Assembly (NCBI GenBank): GCA_900473205.1
Contig: UCLB01000009.1
Coordinates: 1 to 64,000, forward strand
Direction: 5' to 3'
DNA: 64,000 nucleotides
Source of the DNA: Hyphomicrobiales bacterium
Lineage (GTDB): Bacteria > Pseudomonadota > Alphaproteobacteria > Rhizobiales > Rhizobiaceae
Part shown: piece after piece, positions 9,272 through 18,586 of the stretch
Position numbering within the stretch: the first letter of the stretch is position 1
How the letters are laid out: each line of letters opens with the position of its first letter
Notes under the pieces: model-generated
What the model saw: the letters and a program-made list of their open reading frames with translations, nothing else
What the model was told of the DNA's origin: nothing
Database searches by the model: none
Translations under genes and position numbers: made by a program

Positions 9272-9679
9272 TCAAGGCTCGTTGAAGGCTGACACATGCA
9301 GAGTGATCCTACCTTCGGGATCATTTCTGAAAATCAGGCCGCCTCGCGCCTTTGATCTTCCAGGAGCATAGTCGAGTACGGTGCTGGCTCGTTCAATGAC
9401 ATCAGAACCATCACGGATTTCGCCGTGGACAGCGACCTGCGATGCGGTTGCGCTTGCAACATTCGAAACCTCGAAAGACACCTGAAACCCGTTGCTGCGC
9501 TGTTCCGTGATGACTAGGGTTGCGGAAAGGTCGGGTGATGTATCCTGATCTTTAAACGCGTCTTTTGCGATCCAGAAAATCACAACGAGTACGATTACTG
9601 CGGATACCAGTCCGGTGACCCACTCGACCCAGTGCGGATTGTTTGCCTCAAGACTTTTGTCGCCCATTGTTTTGGTCAT
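9272..9679 (-). CDS. TIGR02588 family single-span membrane protein
   Basis: A 135-residue protein with one membrane segment near the N terminus (about residues 20-42, TGLVSAVIVLVVIFWIA) and a beta-rich soluble domain after it (QVSFEVSNVASATASQVAVHGEI), probably periplasmic. This matches the TIGR02588 family, of unknown function, which is encoded next to TIGR02587 in a conserved two-gene neighbourhood. The ATG at 9679 has GAGGG 5-6 bases upstream; that ribosome site overlaps the stop of the upstream gene, so translation is probably coupled. Confidence 0.82.
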   Translation of the reverse strand: MTKTMGDKSLEANNPHWVEWVTGLVSAVIVLVVIFWIAKDAFKDQDTSPDLSATLVITEQRSNGFQVSFEVSNVASATASQVAVHGEIRDGSDVIERASTVLDYAPGRSKARGGLIFRNDPEGRITLHVSAFNEP

Positions 9680-9686
9680 AAAGCCC

Positions 9687-10580
9687 TCAAAGGATAAGTC
9701 GAGCGGCAGCCGCTCCGATCGCACCAGGAAAACTCAGGATAACGATAGCCATCAGAACCTGTGTGGAACCCAGGTCGTCAGTGCGGTGGAATGTCCAGAG
9801 ACAGTAGGCACTGATGGATCCTGCTATTACATAACCAGGTAAGGTAAAGCGCACAAAGGCGTGCCAGCTTGGTGTACCCTCCGCAAGATCGTGGCTTCCA
9901 TGAAATGAAAGCGCGTAAACGAACCCATGCATGACGATCAGCGACGCTGCGACGATGACAAGGCCGTGCCAAGGCGTCATCTTGAACGAAAGCAAGATCA
10001 TCTCCTCGGTGGGCGCCACGTTCAGATTTAAAAACAGTGCGCCAACTGCCATCAGAAAGAGCTCGCCGCCATAACTCGTCTCGCGATTTTGAACTGGATC
10101 ATCGTCATCCTCAGTTTCGTCATCGTCAGATTTGCCACCCAGTTGGCTCCTACCCAACATGGCGCCAATGCTTGCCGGCACCCCTAGCAGAGCAATCATG
10201 CCCACAATCTCATGTGAAGTTTGACCAGTCCGCAACACGCCTATGGATGACAAAATCAGGGTGCTGGCAACCATGCCCAACGCATAAGCGATAACAGCAT
10301 CTCGGACAGTTTGGCGCCAACCCGAAGTCTGCTCAAAGCCAATGCGGAGAGACAGGACAATCAACAGAGGGAAATTGAGCAAAAGAAGGAGCAACAGCCG
10401 GGTGCGATCCATGTAGAAGCCAAGCTCCCACATTTCCATCGTCATAAACATCGGGAGAGCGAACAGAAGAGCGCCCGCAACTCCGCGCGCGATTCCGGCG
10501 AGAAATTTGCTTGTATCGAACTCACCACTTGCGCCAACTTTCAAACCCAATCTCGTTCTCCACAGAATGACTCTGGTCAT
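9687..10580 (-). CDS. TIGR02587 family integral membrane protein
   Basis: A 297-residue membrane protein with about seven hydrophobic segments, starting with GVAGALLFALPMFMTMEMW followed by LGFYMD, the signature region of TIGR02587. A very acidic cytoplasmic loop (SDDDETEDDDD) lies near residue 165. Function is unknown; the family occurs with TIGR02588 in rhizobia and cyanobacteria. The start is uncertain: neither the ATG at 10580 nor one at 10622 has a good ribosome site, and the family's conserved region begins about 35 residues in. It ends 7 bases before the TIGR02588 start and is divergent from the helicase gene. Confidence 0.82.
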   Translation of the reverse strand: MTRVILWRTRLGLKVGASGEFDTSKFLAGIARGVAGALLFALPMFMTMEMWELGFYMDRTRLLLLLLLNFPLLIVLSLRIGFEQTSGWRQTVRDAVIAYALGMVASTLILSSIGVLRTGQTSHEIVGMIALLGVPASIGAMLGRSQLGGKSDDDETEDDDDPVQNRETSYGGELFLMAVGALFLNLNVAPTEEMILLSFKMTPWHGLVIVAASLIVMHGFVYALSFHGSHDLAEGTPSWHAFVRFTLPGYVIAGSISAYCLWTFHRTDDLGSTQVLMAIVILSFPGAIGAAAARLIL

Positions 10581-10791
10581 GCGCGAGGACCGGATCGTCG
10601 CAATGCCGAACCTTAACAGCATCGAAGAGTGGACGCGACGACAATCACGTCACGCTAATCAAGGACTTTTCAATATCCAACCCGCCTGATAGGTTCTCAC
10701 TTTGTTCGCGGTGATATTTGACGCGTCCATCGCGGTTTATGGAGCTTCGTCCATACCGAATTTAAAGTAGGCGCACATCAAGGATAACGGC

Positions 10792-12858
10792 ATGGCGGTT
10801 GCCTATCTGGAAAAACTGAACGAGCAGCAGCGCAAAGCCGTCGAGCATGGCGTCGGGCTGGCTGAGGGCAACACAGCAGGGCCTCTGTTGATCATTGCAG
10901 GTGCCGGGTCTGGCAAGACGAACACGCTCGCACACCGGGTGGCACATCTCATCGTCAATGGAGCGGACCCGCGACGTATTCTCCTGATGACCTTTTCGCG
11001 CAGAGCCGCATCCGAAATGGCCCGCCGCGTCGAGCGCATCTGCCGCAAGGTTCTGGGTGCCAATGCGGGTGTCCTGACAGACGCCCTTGCTTGGTCCGGC
11101 ACGTTCCATGGTATTGGTGCGAGACTGCTGCGGATGTATGCCGAGCAGATCGGTCTCAACTTGGATTTCACCATCCATGATCGGGAAGACAGCGCCGACC
11201 TGATGAACCTCGTGCGGCACGAGCTCGGATTTTCCAAAACGGAAAGCCGCTTTCCTACCAAGGGCACCTGTCTCGCGATCTATTCACGCGCAGTGAACTC
11301 GGAGACGCCGCTGAACGAGATCCTGCGGCAGCACTATCCATGGGTCGCCACATGGGAAGAACAATTGAAGGAATTGTTCGGAGCTTATGTGGAGGCCAAG
11401 CAAGCGCAGAACGTCCTCGATTACGACGATCTCCTGCTCTACTGGGCGCAGATGGTCAGCGATCCCGATCTCGCCGATGACATCGGCAATCGCTTCGATC
11501 ATGTCATGGTCGATGAATATCAGGATACCAACAAGCTCCAGTCGTCTGTCCTGATGGCGCTCAAGCCCGGCGGGCGCGGCCTAACCGTCGTCGGCGACGA
11601 CGCCCAATCGATCTACTCGTTCCGGGCAGCGACGGTTCGCAACATTCTCGACTTTCCAACATCTTTCAGCCCTGCCGCTGATGTCATCACACTTGATCGC
11701 AATTACCGCTCAACCCAGCCCATTCTGGCGGCAGCCAATGGCGTGATCGAACTTGCGCGCGAGCGTTTCACCAAGAACCTGTGGACCGAACGAGAGTCGC
11801 TTGAGCGGCCGAAGCTTGTGACGGTCAAGGACGAAACCGAGCAAGCGAACTACATTGTCGAGCAGGTGCTGGCCAATCGCGAGACTGGCATGACGCTGAA
11901 GCAGCAGGCAGTTCTGTTTCGGACATCCAGTCACAGCGGAACGCTTGAAGTTGAACTCACCCGTCGCAATATCCCCTTCGTCAAGTTCGGTGGCCTGAAG
12001 TTTTTGGACAGCGCCCATGTGAAGGACATGCTGGCCGTGCTGCGCTTCGCCCAGAACCCGCGGGACCGTGTCGCAGGCTTTCGACTTCTGCAAATGTTGC
12101 CGGGCATCGGTCCCAAAAAAGCTGGCACCATTCTCGACACGATAGCGTCCGATCCCGAACCGCTCTTGGCACTCGCGGAAATTCCGCCACCACCGAAGAC
12201 AGGCGAGGACTGGACGTCGTTCGTTCAATTGCTGGGAGGGCTTCGCAAAACGCAGGAAGGGTGGCCGTCGGATATCGCGCAGGCCCGTCTGTGGTACGAA
12301 CCACATCTCGAGCGCATCCATGAAGACGCCGATACTCGCAAGGCGGACCTTTCGCAGCTCGAACAGATTGCCAGCGGCTATCCCTCGCGCGAACGCTTCC
12401 TGACCGAACTGACGCTTGACCCACCGGATGCCACAAGCGATCAGGCGGGCGTGCCGCTGCTCGACGAAGACTATCTCATCCTATCGACCATCCACTCCGC
12501 CAAGGGACAGGAATGGCGTTCCGTCTTCATGCTCAATGTTGTCGATGGCTGCATACCATCGGACCTGGGGACAGGAACGACGCAAGAGATCGAGGAGGAA
12601 CGGCGTCTGCTCTATGTCGGTATGACGCGGGCCAAGGACAGCCTGTCGCTCATCACGCCGCAGCGATTTTTCACTCACGGGCAGAACTCGCAGGGCGACA
12701 GGCATATTTACGCTTCGCGTTCTCGGTTCATTCCGGCGACGTTGTTGCAATATTTCGAACCGATGGCGTGGCCGAAAATCTCCGCCTCAGCATCTGAACG
12801 GAGTGCCCAGCAGATCCGGATCGATGTCGGCGCGCATATGCGCGGTATGTGGAAATAG
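10792..12858 (+). CDS. UvrD/Rep-type superfamily 1 DNA helicase
   Basis: A 688-residue 3'-5' helicase. Walker A is GAGSGKT at residues 37-43, motif Ia LLMTFSRRAA follows, motif II is VDEYQDT near residue 240, motif III VVGDDAQSIYSFRAA, motif IV DRNYRST and motif VI EERRLLYVGMTRAKD near residue 615, so all helicase motifs are intact. AAGGA precedes the ATG. It is shorter in the C-terminal part than the housekeeping UvrD and is probably a second, accessory helicase; its closeness to ku and ligD suggests a role in break repair, but it is a separate transcription unit and that link is inference. Confidence 0.92.
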   Translation: MAVAYLEKLNEQQRKAVEHGVGLAEGNTAGPLLIIAGAGSGKTNTLAHRVAHLIVNGADPRRILLMTFSRRAASEMARRVERICRKVLGANAGVLTDALAWSGTFHGIGARLLRMYAEQIGLNLDFTIHDREDSADLMNLVRHELGFSKTESRFPTKGTCLAIYSRAVNSETPLNEILRQHYPWVATWEEQLKELFGAYVEAKQAQNVLDYDDLLLYWAQMVSDPDLADDIGNRFDHVMVDEYQDTNKLQSSVLMALKPGGRGLTVVGDDAQSIYSFRAATVRNILDFPTSFSPAADVITLDRNYRSTQPILAAANGVIELARERFTKNLWTERESLERPKLVTVKDETEQANYIVEQVLANRETGMTLKQQAVLFRTSSHSGTLEVELTRRNIPFVKFGGLKFLDSAHVKDMLAVLRFAQNPRDRVAGFRLLQMLPGIGPKKAGTILDTIASDPEPLLALAEIPPPPKTGEDWTSFVQLLGGLRKTQEGWPSDIAQARLWYEPHLERIHEDADTRKADLSQLEQIASGYPSRERFLTELTLDPPDATSDQAGVPLLDEDYLILSTIHSAKGQEWRSVFMLNVVDGCIPSDLGTGTTQEIEEERRLLYVGMTRAKDSLSLITPQRFFTHGQNSQGDRHIYASRSRFIPATLLQYFEPMAWPKISASASERSAQQIRIDVGAHMRGMWK

Positions 12859-13196
12859 GAGCGACCAAGACTGGCGCAACGCATTCACGATGTGATTCTT
12901 GGTGCGAGCCGCTTATGTCTCAATACATGATACTTTGTCCCAGCGGTCGCCACAAATGCCTGATGAGCATGGGTTCCTGCGATCAGGACGTCGCGGTATC
13001 TCGACAGTTTATTCAGGCGTCCTGACAGGGATAGAAAATGTCACCTCAGACGCGGCACAACTGGAAAATCACGGTATCGAACACCGAATCCAAATTTTTC
13101 GAACGAAACGCGTTTTTGAAGCGTAGCGGGTGTGTACTGCCCGCGTCATCAGAGATTTTAACCCTCTAAAACAATCACGTAACTGCGCACCATTGC
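12859..13196 (+). other. Intergenic stretch without a supported gene
   Basis: About 340 bases between the helicase and the convergent kinase gene. A 75-codon open frame (12899-13126) has no ribosome site or recognisable product. No strong hairpin with a T-run was seen. Confidence 0.5.
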
Positions 13197-14353
13197 TCAA
13201 CGATCTGGATTTTCTCGATTGATGGGCATCGTGAAGGTGAAACGGGTCTCCCGGTCGTCAGATGAGACGACCAATATGCCACCATGTGCCCGCGCGATCT
13301 CTGCGGAGATATGGAGTCCAAGGCCCAAGCCCTCCTGGCTCCCGTTACGTTCACCCCTGAAAAATGGCTTGAATAGACTGAGCTGTGCATCTGCCGGAAT
13401 CGGGACGCCACCGTTTGCAATCCACAGTTCCAGATGGTTGTCAGAAATAGACGCAGACAGTCGACTGGTTCTTCCGGCTTACCATGGGTCAGCGCGTTGG
13501 CAACGAGATTGGAAGTCAATTGCGCCATTCGGCTGGCGTCAAAATCGATATCCTCATCAACGCGGAAGGACAATTCCATCGTTCGATCAGGGTGCGCAGT
13601 ACGGAGCTCATCAAGAACATGGCGCACCACTGGTTCCAAGGACTGAGCCTGACGTGAAAGTACCAGCCCACTACCAAGACGGACACGAGCGAAATCAAGA
13701 ACGTTGTCGATCAGACCCGACATCCTCGACACGCTGCCCTGCATGAGGTCGAGAATGCCCTCACCTTTCAAACTTTGGATCTCTTTTCTCAAGAGGCGCA
13801 CTGCAGCATTCATCGATGCGAGAGGATTCCGAAGGTCGTGTCCAAGGATCGCAATAAACTGCTCGCGCAATTCGGCATTGTGTCGCTCGACGTCCAATTC
13901 GCTTCTAATGGCAGCACCAGCGGCGTCAGAGGCCACGCGTGCGTCAACAAGTTCGCGCTCATATCGACGACGCTCGACGGCCTGAAACAGCGTAATCCGC
14001 GTGAACATCAGCCTGTCTTCATCGTCACGGCGCTCAAGCGCGTTTGCAAGGACAGGGAGTTTCGCCCCATTGGCTGTGATCAGGTCGAGAGCGACTTCAT
14101 TGAAAAAACCCTGCATCCGTAGGAGCGGAGCGAAATGCGTTTCATAAAAAATGCGCCCCGCCATGTTCAACAGGTCACGCAGACGCTTGCCAAGAAGTTC
14201 TTCGGCCGGGACATCCAGCCACAGGGCCAGCGTCCGGTTGACCTTTACAATGCGCCCGTCGGGCTGCAGCGAGAGGTATCCGCAGGGCGCGTTTTCGTAA
14301 AGGTCATCCAGGTCTTCCGTCAGTGTCGGCCCGGAACTGCCTGTAGCCACCAT
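13197..14353 (-). pseudogene. PAS-domain histidine kinase, frameshifted in the ATPase domain
   Basis: Residues 17-130 form a PAS domain of the kind attached to RsbP phosphatases (NAPCGYLSL, GRIVKVNRTL, ETHFAPLLRMQG). A HisKA domain follows with the phosphoacceptor His172 in LGHDLRNPL, then the ATPase N-box LTSNLVANALTHG. At 13461-13467 the frame breaks. The open frame runs on as unrelated residues to 13175, while the correct C terminus (HLELWIANGG, then GLGLGLHIS with the G boxes, then TRFTFTMP) lies in the next frame and stops at 13197. One missing base in a GTCCGA-like context explains it. As written the kinase cannot bind ATP properly. The ATG overlaps the stop of the RsbQ-like hydrolase (TAATG), so the two form a unit. 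Confidence 0.85.
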
Positions 14354-15141
14354 TAGACGAAACGCCTGATCACCGAATCGACTTCATTTGGGGCACTGAG
14401 GTTGGGGCAGTGTCCGCTTGCCTCAAGCATAATCAATTCACTGCCAGGAACCATGCGATGGACGTATTCACCGACCTCCTCCGAGGCAATGATGTCGTCG
14501 CGGCACTGAAGGATGATTGTTCTCGCGGTAACTTTTGGAAGGTCATCACGGTTGTCGGAAGTGAATGTCACACGCGCAAACGCCTTGGCGATCTCAGGGT
14601 CGGTGCGGCAGAACGAATTCGTCAGTTCTTCTCCAAGTTCCGGGCGATCCGGATTTCCCATAATTGCAGGAGCCATGGCAGCCGACCAGCCCAAATGGTT
14701 GTCATCGAGCGATTCCAGTAGCTCTTCGATTTCAGCGGGTTTAAAGCCGCCGATGTATTCTCCATCGTCAATATAGCGTGGTGACGGACAGACCAGCACC
14801 AGCAGGTCGAAAAGCTCTGGAGCCTTTAATGACGCTAGAACGCCGATCATCGCACTGACCGAATGGCCGACGAAAACCGCATTTCGCAGTTTGAGTTCTC
14901 GGCCGATTTCCACGACGTCGTCCGCATAGCCCGTCAGCGACGAGTATTTGGAACTATCATACGCAGCAAGATCGGACTGTCCTGCCCCCACGTGGTCGAA
15001 GAGTATTGTACGGAAATCAGCCTCGAAAGATGAGGATACAAAGCGCCACATATTCTGGTCACACCCAAAACCGTGGGCAAACACGATCGCGCGCTCACTA
15101 TGACCTCGGGACTGGACGTTGTTACGGCTTAAAATTGACAT
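14353..15141 (-). CDS. RsbQ-like alpha/beta hydrolase, coupled to a PAS histidine kinase
   Basis: A 262-residue alpha/beta hydrolase. The nucleophile is Ser94 in GHSVS, the acid Asp near residue 217 (QCRDD) and the His near 246 in SGHCPNL. The sequence VFAHGFGCDQNMW and DHVGAGQSD are characteristic of RsbQ, the partner of the PAS phosphatase RsbP in Bacillus energy-stress signalling and a relative of the plant D14/KAI2 receptors. RsbQ is thought to make or deliver a small ligand for the PAS domain. Here the stop overlaps the ATG of a PAS histidine kinase (TAATG), implying the same ligand logic with a different output. The ligand is unknown. Confidence 0.88.
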   Translation of the reverse strand: MSILSRNNVQSRGHSERAIVFAHGFGCDQNMWRFVSSSFEADFRTILFDHVGAGQSDLAAYDSSKYSSLTGYADDVVEIGRELKLRNAVFVGHSVSAMIGVLASLKAPELFDLLVLVCPSPRYIDDGEYIGGFKPAEIEELLESLDDNHLGWSAAMAPAIMGNPDRPELGEELTNSFCRTDPEIAKAFARVTFTSDNRDDLPKVTARTIILQCRDDIIASEEVGEYVHRMVPGSELIMLEASGHCPNLSAPNEVDSVIRRFV

Positions 15142-15539
15142 ACCTATCCCTGCCAGCTTCGAGCGTGTTTTGCTAGCTCCCCAGATCTAAAAGATTGCGC
15201 TCTTTACTCATCTGGAAGCTTTGGCAGTAAATGACCCGGATCCTTCGCAGAGTTGAAATTTGTCATCACTCTCAAGGTCGGTTTGAACGAGGCGCTGATT
15301 ATCTTGGGCTCTTCCATTCAGCGTTCCTAAAAACCACCACGAAGTTAGATATCACTTACAGGTTCGGCTTGAAGAGGCACTTAAACGTCACGCGCAAAGA
15401 GTATAATAACAGGGTAGATTACGATTACTTCGGCATGGAATGTTGGCACCGGCGCAGGTTCGAGGCCGTTGAAGCAGACTTTCAGCCCCAAAATGTACGC
15501 CATCCGCGTTATTCTGTAGGACGGCTTTATGGATCCACA
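15142..15539. other. AT-richer intergenic stretch
   Basis: About 400 bases between two minus-strand units. An open frame on the plus strand (from 15231) runs into the reductase gene and has no ribosome site; it is treated as chance. No other signal was seen. Confidence 0.5.
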
Positions 15540-16388
15540 CTAAGGGAGCCAGCGCTGACGGTTTTCTCGAATAAACACATCCGCAGATATCGGCGTTTGC
15601 TTCGTCAGCACAAGCACACCGTCGGTGACGCGGTCTTCGTTCCCGTCCTCTATCCATTTATCCATTGAGGCAAGTGTCTGGGCATATTCTTTATCCAGAC
15701 CGCCAGCACGATATCGCTCTGCCAGTTGATCAACATCCAGATTCACATGCCGGATGGTACGGCCAAGAATGCCGCTCAGTTTCGACGCAACATCCGTGTA
15801 GGACAAGGTTTCCGGGCCGGTCAAAATAAAGTCCCGGTTCCAGGATTGGTCTTCAAGCAAAGCGCTGACAGCAGATCTGGCGATGTCGCTTGCGTCAATG
15901 AAGCCAACGCGGCCAGATCCAGTTGCCGAGTAAATGGCATTCTCCTGCCGGATGGTGTTCTGGTGCTGCTGATGCGAAAAGTTCTGCAAGAACCAGGTGG
16001 GACGCAAAACAGTCCACTCTAGAACATTGTCTTTAAGATAAGCGTGGATCTGCCCCATCATCTGTCCACCGGCTTCCAACGACGACGCGCTGAGGAGGAC
16101 AAAGCGCCGGACACCGCGTGAGCGGGCAATATCGAGGATAGGCAGGACAACCGCACCATGGTCGCTCGTATTTGTCGGGGCGACAATGTAGACCGCATCC
16201 ACCCCATCGAAAGCTCTGCTGGCACTTTCTGGCTGCTGCCAGTCGAACAGAACCTCGCTTTCGCGAGACGGATTGCGCGTACCAACCTTCGGAACGATAC
16301 CACGTCCTCTCAAGCCTTCGACAACCAATCGTCCGGTTGTTCCAGTGCCGCCTGTCACGAGAATCTTCGTCGATTTATCGCTGTGCAT
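15540..16388 (-). CDS. NmrA-like NAD(P)-binding oxidoreductase
   Basis: A protein of 282 residues of the atypical short-chain dehydrogenase class (NmrA/QOR2-like). The nucleotide-binding motif TGGTGTTGR lies at about residues 13-21; the usual YxxxK catalytic pair is absent, as in NmrA types that sense or use NADP(H). VLRPTWFLQNF and SGRVGFIDASDIA are typical of the family. The start overlaps the stop of the upstream SnoaL-like gene (TGATG); a GTG one codon earlier is an alternative. The pair is divergent from a TetR regulator with a perfect operator-like repeat between, so induction by a small molecule is likely. Confidence 0.85.
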   Translation of the reverse strand: MHSDKSTKILVTGGTGTTGRLVVEGLRGRGIVPKVGTRNPSRESEVLFDWQQPESASRAFDGVDAVYIVAPTNTSDHGAVVLPILDIARSRGVRRFVLLSASSLEAGGQMMGQIHAYLKDNVLEWTVLRPTWFLQNFSHQQHQNTIRQENAIYSATGSGRVGFIDASDIARSAVSALLEDQSWNRDFILTGPETLSYTDVASKLSGILGRTIRHVNLDVDQLAERYRAGGLDKEYAQTLASMDKWIEDGNEDRVTDGVLVLTKQTPISADVFIRENRQRWLP

Positions 16389-16831
16389 CACTTAACCTCC
16401 GTCGTCGCGGGTGAAGATTTAGTTGCCGAGAGAAGCACAAGCGGGTTCCAGTAGTCGCGATATCGTGTGATGAGACCGCCCTTCAAATCTACCACTGAGA
16501 CGTAAACCTGATCATAGCGTGCGCCTGTCTCGTTTGAATATCCGTTGCAGCTGAATTCGATCGTGGCTGCCTCAGAACCGGCGGCAACAATAACCCGGCT
16601 TAGGCTCATCGATTCAATTGTCAGCAAGTCGGCGACCGTCGGAAGATAGGCCTCGAGTGCTGCCTTGCCGATAAGACGCTCGGTAAATCCATCGGGCGCG
16701 TAGGGAAACTCAAAAACGATATTGTCATCGCACATATCGAGGAATGATGTCGCCTCGGCAGAAACCAGATCGCCAAAAGCCTGTCGCAAAAGAGATGACA
16801 GGCTTGGGAACGCGTCAATGTTATTGCTCAT
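16388..16831 (-). CDS. SnoaL/NTF2-like protein
   Basis: A 147-residue protein with the cone-shaped NTF2-like fold (SnoaL-like polyketide cyclase family), recognised from the N-terminal helix AFGDLVSAEATSFLDMCDDNIVFEFPYAP and the C-terminal strand with RYRDYWNPL. Such proteins act as isomerases, hydrolases or small-molecule binders; no definite activity follows from the sequence. GGAG stands 9 bases before the ATG. It is the first gene of the two-gene unit with the NmrA-like reductase, controlled from the intergenic operator at 16853-16868. Confidence 0.82.
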   Translation of the reverse strand: MSNNIDAFPSLSSLLRQAFGDLVSAEATSFLDMCDDNIVFEFPYAPDGFTERLIGKAALEAYLPTVADLLTIESMSLSRVIVAAGSEAATIEFSCNGYSNETGARYDQVYVSVVDLKGGLITRYRDYWNPLVLLSATKSSPATTEVK

Positions 16832-16852
16832 AGTGCTTTACTCCAAATGAAT

Positions 16853-16868
16853 GGAACGCTATCGTTCC
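16853..16868. promoter_or_regulatory. Operator-like perfect inverted repeat for the divergent TetR gene
   Basis: GGAACG-CTAT-CGTTCC, arms of six bases and a four-base spacer, lies in the 62-base gap between the SnoaL-like gene and the TetR gene. Its position over both promoters fits a TetR operator. Assignment to this TetR is inference. Confidence 0.65.
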
Positions 16869-16893
16869 GTCCAATACATATGGAGCGCCATGG

Positions 16894-17505
16894 ATGGAAC
16901 GCAAGAGTATCGACGAAGAAAAACGACGTAAGCCCAGCGGCGCTGCGGTCATGCGCACCGATCTGACGCATGCGTTGGTTCGAGCTTTCTTTGAAGATTG
17001 GGCTGTCTATGGTTACGGCGGAATAAGCCTTGAGCGGGTCGCAACACGGGCGGGTGCGGGGAAAGCGGCAATCTATCGCCGCTGGCCATCGAAGCTTGCC
17101 ATGGCCTCAGAGGCGATAGAGGAACTTGGTCTGAAGCTTACTGATGTTTCAGCGCGGGGGAGCCTTATCGAGGAGCTCGAAGGTTACCTGCTCATGATGC
17201 GGCGCGCGCTTCGTCACCGGCTCGTGCGCAGGATTTTGCCGGATATCTATGCGGAAGCCGCTCGCAAAAGCGAACTTGTTGTCGCCTTGAAGAGACTTGC
17301 CGAGGCTCGTCGAGCTGCAGGGTCTGCGATCATCGAACGGGCTATCGCACGCGGCGAGCTTAATGCAAATGTCGATATCGAAATGGCACTGGATATGATT
17401 CCATCGGCTCTTTACTGGCGCATGATTGTGACGAACTGCTCAATGACCCGAGCTCAAATCCAGCGACAAGCGACAGCCCTCAATGCTGCAATGAAATTTC
17501 TCTGA
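16894..17505 (+). CDS. TetR/AcrR family transcriptional regulator
   Basis: A 203-residue TetR regulator. The helix-turn-helix covers about residues 25-70 (GYGGISLERVATRAGAGKAAIYRRWPSK), and the C-terminal domain begins near residue 90 with LIEELEGYLLMMRRALRHR, as in TetR_C_11-type members. GGAG lies 8 bases before the ATG. It is divergent from the SnoaL/NmrA pair and probably represses it and itself through the repeat at 16853-16868. The ligand is unknown. Confidence 0.9.
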   Translation: MERKSIDEEKRRKPSGAAVMRTDLTHALVRAFFEDWAVYGYGGISLERVATRAGAGKAAIYRRWPSKLAMASEAIEELGLKLTDVSARGSLIEELEGYLLMMRRALRHRLVRRILPDIYAEAARKSELVVALKRLAEARRAAGSAIIERAIARGELNANVDIEMALDMIPSALYWRMIVTNCSMTRAQIQRQATALNAAMKFL

Positions 17506-17627
17506 CCTTGCATAAGGTGAAAGAGCCTTACGCGGACAAGCCCGACCACTGCATCGAGAAGCGATAAAGGAGCATCGGAACCAGTTCTGGATTTTCGATG
17601 TTACTGGGAAAAACGAGGACCCCATTC

Positions 17628-18503
17628 ATGCCCCACGTCGATACCGAGAATCTGCGGATCAATTTCATCGAGACCGGTGCAAAACACGGAAAACCGGTTT
17701 TGCTGCTGCACGGTTGGCCTGACGATGCTTCGACGTGGGACGATGTGTCAGAGCGACTTGCTGGCCATGACCTGCGACTGATTGCACCCTATCTGCGAGG
17801 GTATGGCGACAGTGTCTTCCGCAATCCCAATGCTTTACGAACAGTCAACGGGGGCATTCTGGCAATGGATGCGATTGCTCTTATGGATGGTCTGGGGATC
17901 GATACCTTTTCGGTTGCGGGACACGATTGGGGATCGAACGTTGCGGAAGGGTTGGCCGTCGGCTGGCCGCAGCGGGTGGAGAAAATGGCGCTGTTATCCT
18001 CACTGCCCCGGATGGGCGGGTTAAAAACTCCGACATTCCATCAGGCGCAGCGGTACTGGTATCACTGGTTCATGGCGACGCAACGCGGAGCCGAAGCGAT
18101 TGCCGAAGACCCGCATGGCTTTGCTCGCATTCAGTGGGAGAACTGGGGGCCTGAAGGCTGGTTCGACGAGGCCACATTCAATGCCGTCTCGAAATCCTTC
18201 GACAATCCAGACTGGGTCGCAGTCACGCTGCATAGCTATCGGGCCAGATGGGGAGAGGCAGACGTTGATCCGGCAAGCCAGTGGCTAGAGGACAGGATCA
18301 GGCAAACAAAATCACTTTCCTTGCCAACCATCTATATCCAAGGTCTGGAGGACGGTGTAAATCCGCCTGAACTGTCCGAACGTCTACACGAGAAGTTTTC
18401 CGGGCCATTCCAACGCATCACCCTTCAAAATGTCGGCCATTTCCCGCAGCGTGAGGATCCGGAAGCGGTTGCGCGAGAGCTTGCGATTTTTCTCCACGGA
18501 TAG
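17628..18503 (+). CDS. Epoxide hydrolase-like alpha/beta hydrolase
   Basis: A 291-residue alpha/beta hydrolase of the epoxide hydrolase/haloalkane dehalogenase branch. LLLHGWPDDASTWD carries the oxyanion region, and the nucleophile position is Asp in GHDWGS, not Ser, as expected for this branch. The acid lies in GLEDGVNP and the His in VGHFPQREDP; aromatic residues in QRYWYHW may supply a lid Tyr. The ATG at 17628 is chosen over one at 17598 because GAGGA precedes it by about 8 bases. It follows the TetR gene on the same strand and may belong to its regulon. Confidence 0.87.
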   Translation: MPHVDTENLRINFIETGAKHGKPVLLLHGWPDDASTWDDVSERLAGHDLRLIAPYLRGYGDSVFRNPNALRTVNGGILAMDAIALMDGLGIDTFSVAGHDWGSNVAEGLAVGWPQRVEKMALLSSLPRMGGLKTPTFHQAQRYWYHWFMATQRGAEAIAEDPHGFARIQWENWGPEGWFDEATFNAVSKSFDNPDWVAVTLHSYRARWGEADVDPASQWLEDRIRQTKSLSLPTIYIQGLEDGVNPPELSERLHEKFSGPFQRITLQNVGHFPQREDPEAVARELAIFLHG

Positions 18504-18586
18504 CCGAACGAGTTGAAACCTTAGGCCTTGAACACCAGTAGTCATTGCTCTTGAACGGATGTAAACCCGAGACCTAGTAGTAACAA

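Noticed and set aside
12899-13126. 75-codon open frame on the plus strand
   Set aside because: No ribosome site and no recognisable product; lies in a gap between convergent genes.
15231-15668. 145-codon open frame on the plus strand
   Set aside because: It runs 129 bases into the opposite-strand reductase gene and lacks a ribosome site.
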